This document shows positions 1 through 5,590 of a stretch of DNA of 8,368 nucleotides, piece by piece. The notes beneath the pieces were generated by a model that did no database searches, was not told the DNA's origin, and saw only the letters and a program-made list of their open reading frames with translations. Each line of letters begins with the position of its first letter. Within the stretch, counting starts at the first letter, position 1. The translations under genes were made by a program, and so were the position numbers. The DNA comes from GCA-003244245 sp036378735 (GTDB lineage Bacteria > Actinomycetota > Actinomycetes > Mycobacteriales > Pseudonocardiaceae), in contig DASUVX010000084.1 of NCBI GenBank assembly GCA_036378735.1, positions 1 to 8,368 on the forward strand, written 5' to 3'.

Positions 1-13
1 ACCTGTTGGAGTC

Positions 14-20
14 GGAAAGG
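14..20 (+). promoter_or_regulatory. Ribosome binding site of the SnoaL-like lipoprotein gene
   Basis: GGAAAGG is a purine-rich Shine-Dalgarno-like run, 9 bases before the ATG at 30. It lies inside the reading frame that an upstream TTG at 6 would open, so it argues for the ATG over the TTG as the true start. Confidence 0.6.
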
Positions 21-29
21 AACGGGCTC

Positions 30-551
30 ATGGCATCAACAAGGGGGAAGGTAGCTCGCTTCATCACGATCTCGATCAGCTGCATAGGGCTGGCCGTATC
101 GACGTTGGCCTGCTCGAAGCTTCCAGCAGAGAACAGCAACCAAGGCAACGAACGGACCCAGGCGGAGGCAGCGATCCGGCAACAAGAGGATGGCCAGATC
201 AAAGCCATCGGTGCCAGACAGCTCGACGCCACCGTCTCCTACTACGCTGACGGAGCAGTCGTCTCAGCGCCTAACTCCCTGGATGCTCGCAACAAAGACG
301 AATACCGGCAGACATGGCAGCAAATCTTCGCGGCCGTGCCGGCTGGGATGCCCTTCAGCGCCGGGACCACCAAGGTCGAGGTGGCCAACTCCCACGACTT
401 GGCCTACGCCCTAGGTTTCTACACGATAGACAGCCCACCCGCCGACAAGGGAACGTTCCTCGACGTCTGGAAAAAACAGCCAGACGGGTCATGGAAGATA
501 ACAGCCGCCATCATCAAATCCGACATGCCCGCCCCGGCGCCTGCGCGGTAA
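30..551 (+). CDS. SnoaL/DUF4440-like (NTF2-fold) predicted lipoprotein
   Basis: This is a predicted exported lipoprotein of 173 residues. The ATG at 30 is chosen because GGAAAGG precedes it; an in-frame TTG at 6 would add eight charged and polar residues. The N terminus has basic residues, a hydrophobic stretch (about 10-26) and a lipobox-like S-T-L-A-C with the lipidated Cys at 28. A low-complexity Ser/Asn/Gln linker follows. The rest (about 43-165) resembles the small SnoaL/DUF4440 NTF2-like fold: an Ala/Gln-rich first helix, the stretch DATVSYYADGAVV, a central EYRQTWQQIF helix, and a closing strand with D-V-W-K-K and D-G-S-W-K-I. That Asp-Gly-x-Trp-x-Ile ending is typical of DUF4440 proteins. 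Family members include enzymes, binding domains and proteins of unknown role, so no substrate is proposed. The gene uses three ATA codons and one CTA, somewhat more than most neighbours. It ends 7 bases from the convergent acuC stop. Confidence 0.78.
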   Translation: MASTRGKVARFITISISCIGLAVSTLACSKLPAENSNQGNERTQAEAAIRQQEDGQIKAIGARQLDATVSYYADGAVVSAPNSLDARNKDEYRQTWQQIFAAVPAGMPFSAGTTKVEVANSHDLAYALGFYTIDSPPADKGTFLDVWKKQPDGSWKITAAIIKSDMPAPAPAR

Positions 552-558
552 TCACCTG

Positions 559-1731
559 TCAGTCGGTTCGCTCGCTGGGGTCGTCGGGATCTAAGTCGTG
601 CAGCGGGTAGACAGCGCGCCGGGTCTCCTGGATCGCCCGGTCCAGCTCGGTGCCGGCGGTCCCGTCCCAGCTCGTCCAGCGGGGCTCAGCGCCATCCGTC
701 ATCGAAGTCGGTAGCTGCTCGCCGTACGCCACGGAGGCGGCATACTCCGTCCAGTCAGGCGGCACCTCCGTGTGCACGTCAACCTCGCGGCCAAGGACGG
801 TGGCCAGCAGATGCGTCCATGACCGCGGGACCACCCGGTACAAGGAGTAGCCGCCCCCGCCGAGGGCCAGCCAGCGACCACCGGCGGTCGTCTCGGCGAG
901 GTCGGCCAACGCGCGGTGGGCAGCCCGTTGACCGTCCACCGACAGCGCCAGGTTGGCGAGCGGATCCTCCACGTGGGTGTCCGCACCGTGCTGGGTGACT
1001 AACACCTCGGGCCGGAACGCGCGCAGCAACGCCCGCACCACCGCATGGAATGCCCGCAACCACTCATCGTCACCCGTGCCGGGTGGAAGCGGCACATTGA
1101 CTGCTGAACCCTCGGCGCCGGGGCCGCCGATGTCGGTGGAGTTTCCCGTGCCCGGGAACAGCGTCGCCGGGTGCTGGTGCAGCGAGATGGTCAGTACCCG
1201 GGGATCGTTCACGAAGGCCTCTTCTACGCCGTCCCCGTGGTGCACGTCGATGTCAACGTAGGCGACCCGGGCCACTCCCCCGTCGAGCAGCCGCTGTATC
1301 GCCAGCGCGGCGTCGTTGTAGATGCAGAAACCTGAGGCATAGTTACGCATCGCATGGTGCAACCCGCCGGCGATGTTCACCGCCCGTGCCGCGCGACCGG
1401 CAAGAATCTCGTCGGCGGCGAGCAACGAGCCGCCGGCGACCAGCGCCGAGGCCTCGTGCATGCGGGGAAAGATCGGATTGTCCGGAGTGCCCAAGCCGTG
1501 CCCTCGGCGCCCGCGCTTGACTGCGGCAAGGTAGTCGTCGGAGTGCACCGCGCGCAGCTCATCATCGGTGGCTTGGGGCGGTGCCACTAACGGCACGCCA
1601 TCCAGAATGCCCAGCGAGCGAGCCAGCCGGATCGTGAGGTCGAGCCGGACAGGATTCAGTGGATGTAGCCTACCCAGGTCGTAGCCGAGCAGGGCCTCGT
1701 CCCAGACGATCACCGTAGCGGGAGCGCTCAT
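559..1731 (-). CDS. acuC: AcuC-type acetoin utilization / class I histone-deacetylase-family protein
   Basis: A Zn-dependent lysine deacetylase of the arginase/deacetylase fold, about 390 residues, the usual length for AcuC. In Bacillus, AcuC helps reactivate acetylated acetyl-CoA synthetase; that role here is inferred. Numbered from the ATG at 1731, the sequence shows tandem active-site histidines in GLHHAM (H125, H126), the A-S-G-F-C-x-Y-N-D loop (132-140), and D-I-D-V-H-H-G-D-G with Zn ligands D162 and H164. The third ligand is D251 in QHGADTH, followed by D-P-L-x-N-L. The catalytic tyrosine Y295 is in GGGGY. All key residues are present, so the enzyme should be active. An in-frame GTG at 1740 would add three residues, and neither start has a convincing Shine-Dalgarno. 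The gene lies 48 bases downstream of the sulfurtransferase stop, with a hairpin between (1741-1765). No acetyltransferase (AcuA/Pat) or acetyl-CoA synthetase gene is in the window. Confidence 0.93.
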   Translation of the reverse strand: MSAPATVIVWDEALLGYDLGRLHPLNPVRLDLTIRLARSLGILDGVPLVAPPQATDDELRAVHSDDYLAAVKRGRRGHGLGTPDNPIFPRMHEASALVAGGSLLAADEILAGRAARAVNIAGGLHHAMRNYASGFCIYNDAALAIQRLLDGGVARVAYVDIDVHHGDGVEEAFVNDPRVLTISLHQHPATLFPGTGNSTDIGGPGAEGSAVNVPLPPGTGDDEWLRAFHAVVRALLRAFRPEVLVTQHGADTHVEDPLANLALSVDGQRAAHRALADLAETTAGGRWLALGGGGYSLYRVVPRSWTHLLATVLGREVDVHTEVPPDWTEYAASVAYGEQLPTSMTDGAEPRWTSWDGTAGTELDRAIQETRRAVYPLHDLDPDDPSERTD

Positions 1732-1740
1732 GACGAGCAC

Positions 1741-1765
1741 GCTACCGGCTGGCGTGGCCGGTAGC
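1741..1765 (-). promoter_or_regulatory. Perfect 9-bp inverted repeat in the acuC leader
   Basis: GCTACCGGC at 1741-1749 and GCCGGTAGC at 1757-1765 are exact reverse complements with a 7-base loop. CAC (1738-1740) and GTG (1768-1770) could extend the stem past a 2-base bulge. On the minus strand the stem ends 9 bases before the acuC ATG and directly abuts the alternative GTG start. It therefore fills the place where a ribosome binding site would be. There is no U-run on the acuC side, so it is not a canonical intrinsic terminator. It could be a terminator or attenuator after the sulfurtransferase gene, an RNA fold gating acuC translation, or a protein operator. Confidence 0.6.
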
Positions 1766-1779
1766 GCGTGAATGACGGC

Positions 1780-2637
1780 TTACCCGGGAGCCTGGCCGGT
1801 GACCACCGGACGATCCGGATCGGTGCACCAGTGCGACCATGAACCGGCGTACAGCGCCGCCGGACGCGCAGCAGTTGTGGCCCCGGCGAGTTCGAGTCCG
1901 AGTACCAGGGCGCAGGCGTTGATCCCGGAACCGCAGTAAGCACCCACATTCGCATCCGCCACCCCCCACCGGCGCGCGAGCTCCCGCAACCGGTTCGCTG
2001 GCAACCAGCGTCCCTGTGCATCGGTGAGCTCGCTGAACGGCGCGTTGGTCGCTCCCGGAATATGACCGGCGCGCGGATCCACCGGCTCGGTCTCTCCCCG
2101 GTAACGGGGCCTCGCTCGAGCATCGAGCAGGCGCCCGTCGCGGGCCAGTGCCGCGGCGCGCGTTGCGTCGAGCACCGGCATCCCGCCGGGCTGGACGGTG
2201 AACGTGCCCATCTGAGGTTGGGGCACCGCGACGGTCACCGGTAGCCCGGCCGCCCGCCACGCCGCGATCCCCCCGTCGAGCACCGCGACCGCACGGTGTC
2301 CCGCCCAGCGCAGCAGCCACCACAGCCGTGCTGCAACCGATCCATCCGCCGCGTCGTACGCGATGACCGGGGTCGTTGCGCGGACGCCGGCGGCCCGCAG
2401 GACGACCTGCAGCGCCCCCGGATAGGGCAGCGGATGCCGTCCCCCTGCTCCCGGCGGGCCGGCCAGATCGGTGTCTACGTCCAAGAACACCGCGCCCGGC
2501 AGATGACCCGCGCTGTAGTCGACGCGCCCCGGTGGGCCGGTGAGCGACCACCGCACGTCCACCACCGTGGGCGGCTCGGGGCCGCGCAGCAACGCGGCCA
2601 ACTCCTGGGGTGTGATCACCGGATGCACGGCGCCCAT
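1780..2637 (-). CDS. Two-domain rhodanese-family sulfurtransferase (thiosulfate / 3-mercaptopyruvate type)
   Basis: A cytoplasmic tandem-rhodanese protein of 285 residues, normal for the family. It would transfer sulfane sulfur from thiosulfate or 3-mercaptopyruvate to a thiol acceptor or cyanide. The N-terminal domain (about 6-138) has V-V-D-V-R-W, G-H-L-P-G-A-V, Y-D-A-A-D-G and L-D-G-G-I-A-A-W; it has Asp where an active Cys would sit, as expected for the inactive domain. The C-terminal domain (about 155-282) has L-L-D-A-R, G-H-I-P-G-A, the catalytic loop C235-G-S-G-I-N-A, and Y-A-G-S-W-S-H-W. A CGSG loop is closer to mercaptopyruvate enzymes (CG[S/T]GVT) than to thiosulfate enzymes (CRKGVT), but the I-N variation leaves the substrate open. 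The ATG at 2637 is chosen because AAAGGG (2645-2650) lies 7 bases upstream; an ATG at 2655 would add six residues. A much longer upstream open frame on this strand is only antisense to ideR. Confidence 0.9.
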   Translation of the reverse strand: MGAVHPVITPQELAALLRGPEPPTVVDVRWSLTGPPGRVDYSAGHLPGAVFLDVDTDLAGPPGAGGRHPLPYPGALQVVLRAAGVRATTPVIAYDAADGSVAARLWWLLRWAGHRAVAVLDGGIAAWRAAGLPVTVAVPQPQMGTFTVQPGGMPVLDATRAAALARDGRLLDARARPRYRGETEPVDPRAGHIPGATNAPFSELTDAQGRWLPANRLRELARRWGVADANVGAYCGSGINACALVLGLELAGATTAARPAALYAGSWSHWCTDPDRPVVTGQAPG

Positions 2638-2713
2638 CCTGCCGCCCTTTGACATGCAGCCACCGCAATGCCCCAGTCGGGATTTACCATAGATGCAACC
2701 GAGGGAGACTGGT
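2638..2713. promoter_or_regulatory. Divergent sulfurtransferase/ideR intergenic region
   Basis: This 76-bp gap must hold both start signals for the divergent sulfurtransferase and ideR genes. It is locally AT-richer around 2681-2696. On the plus strand, TACCAT at 2685-2690 is a reasonable -10-like element for ideR and would give a leader of about 17 bases. A perfect TTGACA at 2649-2654 is 30 bases from it, too far to be its -35. No IdeR/DtxR box (TTAGG-type palindrome) is visible, so iron autoregulation of ideR from here is not supported by the sequence. Confidence 0.4.
2701..2707 (+). promoter_or_regulatory. Ribosome binding site of ideR
   Basis: GAGGGAG lies 6 bases before the GTG at 2714 and decides the start. 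The upstream in-frame ATG at 2693 would place this site inside the coding region and would add seven residues not found at the usual IdeR N terminus. Confidence 0.75.
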
Positions 2714-3409
2714 GTGAATGAGCTCATCGACACCACCGAGATGTATCTGCGCACCATCTTCGAGCTCGAAGAAGAAGGTGTGGTCCCGCTGCGCGCGCGG
2801 ATCGCCGAACGCCTTGCCCAAAGCGGGCCCACGGTCAGCCAGACAGTGGCCCGCATGGAGCGAGACGGTCTGCTCAACGTGGCCGATGACCGGCACCTTG
2901 AACTCACCGCGGCCGGCCGTAGTCGAGCCATCTCGGTGATGCGCAAGCACCGGCTGGCCGAACGGCTGCTGGTCGACGTGATTGGCCTGGAGTGGGAGCA
3001 GGTGCACACCGAGGCTTGCCGCTGGGAGCACGTGATGAGCGAGGCGGTGGAGCGCAAGCTGGTCGCGCTGCTGGGCAACCCGACTACGTCCCCGTATGGC
3101 AATCCGATCCCTGGCCTCGACGAGCTCGGCGTCGGCGAGCCTGCTGGCCCGATCGAGCCTGATCTGGTTCGGCTGGACGAGGTGGCCCGGCGTGGCGGGG
3201 GCACAGTGGAGGTGCGACGCATCGCCGAACACGTGCAACTGGACCCGGCCCTGATGGCGGACCTGTATAAGGTCGACGCCGTGCCCGGCAACGTGGTAGC
3301 GGTGGCGGCCCAGGCGCGCACGACCCATCCGGTGGTGCTCTCCGGCAGGGGCGCCACTGTAGAGGTGACCGGCGCGCTTGCACACGCCGTCATGGGTCGT
3401 CGGCGGTGA
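2714..3409 (+). CDS. ideR: Iron-dependent transcriptional regulator IdeR/DtxR
   Basis: An Fe(II)-activated dimeric DNA-binding protein of 231 residues. When metal-loaded it represses iron-uptake genes and, in mycobacteria, activates iron-storage genes. It starts N-E-L-I-D-T-T-E-M-Y, the classic IdeR N terminus, from the GTG after GAGGGAG. A winged helix covers about 1-73, with the recognition segment S-G-P-T-V-S-Q-T-V-A-R-M-E-R at 37-50. The dimerization domain is about 74-140 and a C-terminal SH3-like domain about 150-231. Every known metal ligand is visible at its standard number: M10, C102, E105 and H106; H79, E83 and H98; plus SH3-domain E172 and Q175. The SH3 region differs most from the mycobacterial protein as I recall it. 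galE follows immediately on the same strand, matching the co-transcribed dtxR-family/galE pair known in corynebacteria. Function is near certain; the regulon here is inferred. Confidence 0.96.
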   Translation: MNELIDTTEMYLRTIFELEEEGVVPLRARIAERLAQSGPTVSQTVARMERDGLLNVADDRHLELTAAGRSRAISVMRKHRLAERLLVDVIGLEWEQVHTEACRWEHVMSEAVERKLVALLGNPTTSPYGNPIPGLDELGVGEPAGPIEPDLVRLDEVARRGGGTVEVRRIAEHVQLDPALMADLYKVDAVPGNVVAVAAQARTTHPVVLSGRGATVEVTGALAHAVMGRRR

Positions 3410-3438
3410 CAGAGCCGCGTTCGCGTGCGTCGCACCGG

Positions 3439-4404
3439 ATGCGGCTGCTGGTCACCGGGGGGGCGGGCTATATAGGTAGCGTCTGCGCCGCGCGGCTGGT
3501 CGAGGCCGGCCACCACGTCGTGGTCTTGGACGACCTGTCCACCGGTCACCGTGACGCGGTGCCGGATGGCTGCCGGTTCGTGCAGGGCGCGGTCGAGGAT
3601 GCCGGCACGGTGCTGGCCGAAGGTTTTGATGGGGTGCTGCACTTCGCGGCTCGCTCACTGGTCGGGGAGTCCATGGTGCAGCCGCAGCGCTACTGGCTGG
3701 GCAATGTCGTGGCATCGATACGGCTGCTGGAGGCGATGCGTGAGCACGGCACTCCCCGGCTGGTCTTCTCCTCCACCGCGGCGACCTACGGAGAACCCGA
3801 ATCGCTGCCGATCACCGAGGATGCGGCCACTCGACCCACCAATCCCTACGGGGCGACCAAGCTTGCGATCGACCACGCGATCAGCTCCTATGCCGTCGCG
3901 CACGGCATCGCTGCGGTGAGCCTGCGGTATTTCAACGTCGCCGGTGCCTATGGCCCCTACGGTGAGCGGCACACCGTCGAAACCCACCTCATTCCGCTGA
4001 TACTTCGAGTTGCCCTCGGCCACCAAGACCACATCATGGTCTTCGGCGATGATTGGCCGACCGCGGATGGCTCCTGCGTCCGCGACTACATCCACGTGGT
4101 GGATCTCGCCGACGCTCATGAGCGCGCACTGGAGCAGGCCGTGCCCGGGCAGCACCGCATCTACAATTTGGGTAACGGAACCGGCTTCTCGGTGCGACAG
4201 GTGCTGGACACCTGCCGGCAGGTCACTGGGCACCCGATCCCGGCGCAACCCGCGGCGCGGCGGCCGGGCGACCCAGCGGTCCTGATCGCCTCCAGTGATC
4301 GTGCGCGCGCCGAGTTGGGCTGGAAGCAGGAACGCTGCGACCTCGCTGTGATCATTGCAGACGCCTGGCAGTTCGCTCGGGACGCCCGCCACCACACGCG
4401 CTGA
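3439..4404 (+). CDS. galE: UDP-glucose 4-epimerase GalE
   Basis: An NAD-dependent extended SDR enzyme interconverting UDP-glucose and UDP-galactose. In this bacterial group the product feeds cell-wall galactan and other galactosylated glycans. From the ATG at 3439 it has 321 residues. The Rossmann motif T-G-G-A-G-Y-I-G-S is at 6-14, D31/D32 end the second strand (V-L-D-D-L-S-T-G), and H-F-A-A is at 68-71. The catalytic S-S-T is at 111-113, Y137 and K141 are in N-P-Y-G-A-T-K, and the substrate-side motifs are R-Y-F-N-V-A-G-A and D-G-S-C-V-R-D-Y-I-H-V. All are standard for GalE. The start is uncertain: ATG 3439 matches the family N terminus, but a GTG at 3406 overlaps the ideR stop as GTGA, would add 11 residues and would allow translational coupling. 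Neither start has a good Shine-Dalgarno. It probably shares a transcript with ideR and converges on the DUF4192 gene 10 bases away. Confidence 0.94.
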   Translation: MRLLVTGGAGYIGSVCAARLVEAGHHVVVLDDLSTGHRDAVPDGCRFVQGAVEDAGTVLAEGFDGVLHFAARSLVGESMVQPQRYWLGNVVASIRLLEAMREHGTPRLVFSSTAATYGEPESLPITEDAATRPTNPYGATKLAIDHAISSYAVAHGIAAVSLRYFNVAGAYGPYGERHTVETHLIPLILRVALGHQDHIMVFGDDWPTADGSCVRDYIHVVDLADAHERALEQAVPGQHRIYNLGNGTGFSVRQVLDTCRQVTGHPIPAQPAARRPGDPAVLIASSDRARAELGWKQERCDLAVIIADAWQFARDARHHTR

Positions 4405-4417
4405 TCGCCGCCGATCA
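4402..4417. terminator. Inverted repeat spanning the galE / DUF4192 convergent stops
   Basis: TGATCG at 4402-4407 and CGATCA at 4412-4417 form a perfect 6-bp stem with a 4-base CCGC loop. The left arm contains the galE TGA, and the right arm is the reverse complement of the DUF4192 TGA. Both strands give the same short hairpin. There is no T-run, so intrinsic termination would be weak; it may only be a compact junction or an RNA 3'-end structure. Confidence 0.4.
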
Positions 4418-5461
4418 TCGGCCACGTCGCGGCCGCTGTGCGCGGGATTTGGGGGCAGGCCGTTGTCGCAGGGCAGCCGCAGCGTCCCTCGCGACACCGC
4501 GCAGCAGCTCCGGGGGCAGCCCGCCGTCCAGCGCAGCCCGCAGCAATCCGGACAACGAGTGATGTGGGCAGGCCTGCTGGGCAGCGTCCAGTGCGACACC
4601 CGCTAACGCACCGTCGCCGCGCAAGTAGGCGGTAAGCGCCAGCAGCGCCGCCGGTTCAGCTCGCTCTGGTGCGGGAGTGGCGCGGACCAGGGTCAACCAG
4701 AGCCGCTCGGCGGCGACCGCTTCGGAACCCGAGCACCAGGGCAGGCAGGCGTCCCGGACCCGGTGGTCGCATAGCGCGGAGGCCACCTCGGCAACGGTGC
4801 TGTCGTTCAACGCCACGTCCCCCGCAGCCGCTGCTCGGTGCAATTGTTTCAACTTCGCGAATCGTTGCTTTACCAGCCGAGCGCTCATCGGGTGCTCAGC
4901 GTCGGCCGCGTCCAGCAGCGCCGCACGACGTTGCAACGTTGCGGGATCTTCGGTGGCCAACAGCTCGGCCAGCTCCTCGCGGCTACCGAAGGTCACCGCA
5001 CCAGCTGCGACCGTCGCGGCCGCCAAGGGGCTGGTTGCCGGATCGGCCACGGTCCCAGTACTCAGCGAATCGTCGTAACAGCGCCACGGCGCCCCGCGCT
5101 TGGTCTCAGTGGTCCACGCCGCAAGCATCACGGGCAGTCCCGCACCGGCCAGCGCGTCACGAAGTGCATGCACCAACGTTCGGTGTGGGAGATCGTCATC
5201 GGCACATGCATCGCCACCTATGACGATCAGCGCAACGCCGGTGGGCCGCGTTCTAGTGATGGGCAGTAGCAGCTGCTCGGCCAGTCGACGCGCCTGGTCG
5301 GGCGCGACCAGATCAGTCCGCAACGTCAGCCCCAAGTTTCTGCCGTGCAGGGCCAGGAGCACCACGGAGTCGTGGGGATGGAAACCGAGGAGATGCGGGA
5401 CGGCGGCGATCAGCTCGGACGGATCAGATAGCCGGATACCGCCGGCGGTAGGTGCGCTCAT
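4415..5461 (-). CDS. DUF4192 domain-containing protein of unknown function
   Basis: A 348-residue protein of the actinobacterial DUF4192 family, for which I know no established function. The diagnostic N terminus is S-D-P-S-E-L-I-A-A-V-P-H-L-L-G-F-H-P-H-D-S-V-V (about 12-34), followed by L-R-T-D-L, a V-A-L-I-V-I-G-G strand and an R-x-L-V-H-A-L-R-D-A-L helix. A conserved-looking W-R-C-Y-D-D block is near 126-131. The C-terminal half is Ala/Leu-rich and helical, ending in a W-L-T-L-V-R ... L-L-A-L-T-A-Y-L-R-G-D-G-A-L-A repeat-like region and a strongly basic tail (R/K-rich, last 17 residues). There is no signal peptide or membrane span, so it should be cytoplasmic. The ATG at 5461 follows AGGAGGA, with 12 bases between. 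A DUF4192-size gene next to ideR also occurs in mycobacteria as I recall, so the linkage seems old. Confidence 0.85.
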   Translation of the reverse strand: MSAPTAGGIRLSDPSELIAAVPHLLGFHPHDSVVLLALHGRNLGLTLRTDLVAPDQARRLAEQLLLPITRTRPTGVALIVIGGDACADDDLPHRTLVHALRDALAGAGLPVMLAAWTTETKRGAPWRCYDDSLSTGTVADPATSPLAAATVAAGAVTFGSREELAELLATEDPATLQRRAALLDAADAEHPMSARLVKQRFAKLKQLHRAAAAGDVALNDSTVAEVASALCDHRVRDACLPWCSGSEAVAAERLWLTLVRATPAPERAEPAALLALTAYLRGDGALAGVALDAAQQACPHHSLSGLLRAALDGGLPPELLRGVARDAAAALRQRPAPKSRAQRPRRGR

Positions 5462-5473
5462 GGCCCTGAACAG

Positions 5474-5480
5474 TCCTCCT
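5474..5480 (-). promoter_or_regulatory. Ribosome binding site of the DUF4192 gene
   Basis: The minus strand reads AGGAGGA here, a near-perfect Shine-Dalgarno, ending 12 bases before the ATG at 5461. The spacing is longer than ideal, but no alternative ATG or GTG start lies in that spacer. Confidence 0.6.
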
Positions 5481-5495
5481 GCGCTACCGCGGGGT

Positions 5496-5518
5496 ACAGC
5501 CGCGCGGTCGCAGGCTGT
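5496..5518. repeat. 6-bp inverted repeat upstream of the DUF4192 gene
   Basis: ACAGCC at 5496-5501 and GGCTGT at 5513-5518 are exact reverse complements with an 11-base GC-rich loop. It lies in the DUF4192 leader, just upstream of the Shine-Dalgarno, so it could form an RNA stem near the ribosome site. A 6-bp match of this kind can arise by chance. Confidence 0.3.
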
Positions 5519-5542
5519 GGACTGCGGGGGGCAATGTGGACT
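5516..5542. repeat. Direct repeat TGTGGACT, 19-bp period
   Basis: TGTGGACT occurs at 5516-5523 and again at 5535-5542, start to start 19 bp, close to two helical turns. It lies in the 129-bp gap between the methyltransferase stop and the DUF4192 start. The same-face spacing would suit a regulator binding as two units, but two 8-mers alone are weak evidence. Confidence 0.35.
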
Positions 5543-5551
5543 ACCTGACCG

Positions 5552-5569
5552 TCACGGGCCTCACCGTGA
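5552..5569. repeat. Palindromic element TCACGG-N6-CCGTGA
   Basis: TCACGG (5552-5557) and CCGTGA (5564-5569) form a perfect dyad with a 6-base centre. It lies 21 bases after the methyltransferase stop on the minus strand and about 90 bases before the DUF4192 start. The size fits a dimeric-repressor operator; as RNA it could be a short 3' stem of the methyltransferase message, though no U-run follows. Confidence 0.4.
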
Positions 5570-5590
5570 GCGCAATGTCGGCGGCGAACG

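Noticed and set aside
30..551. Recent horizontal transfer of the SnoaL-like lipoprotein gene
   Set aside because: It uses several ATA/CTA codons and looks somewhat lower in GC, but galE also contains three ATA codons and there is no mobile element or boundary nearby, so the evidence is too weak.
1742..2668. Alternative minus-strand frame over the sulfurtransferase gene (308 residues)
   Set aside because: It is Arg/Gly-rich and lacks motifs, while the overlapping frame encodes a full tandem rhodanese.
2649..2690. TTGACA (2649-2654) and TACCAT (2685-2690) as one ideR promoter
   Set aside because: The spacer is 30 bases, far from the 16-18 needed, so they cannot be the -35 and -10 of a single sigma-70-type promoter.
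2684..3385. Long open frame antisense to ideR (233 residues)
   Set aside because: It mirrors the ideR coding frame in high-GC DNA, has His/Arg/Ala-rich composition with no domain, and ideR itself shows every family residue.
2638..3642. Upstream extension of the sulfurtransferase frame to a 620-residue product
   Set aside because: The extension is antisense to ideR and the start of galE and shows no recognisable domain. The sulfurtransferase starts cleanly at 2637 after AAAGGG.
3655..4599. Open frame antisense to galE (314 residues)
   Set aside because: It is a shadow of galE codon bias, with no motifs, and it overlaps the end of the DUF4192 gene in another frame.
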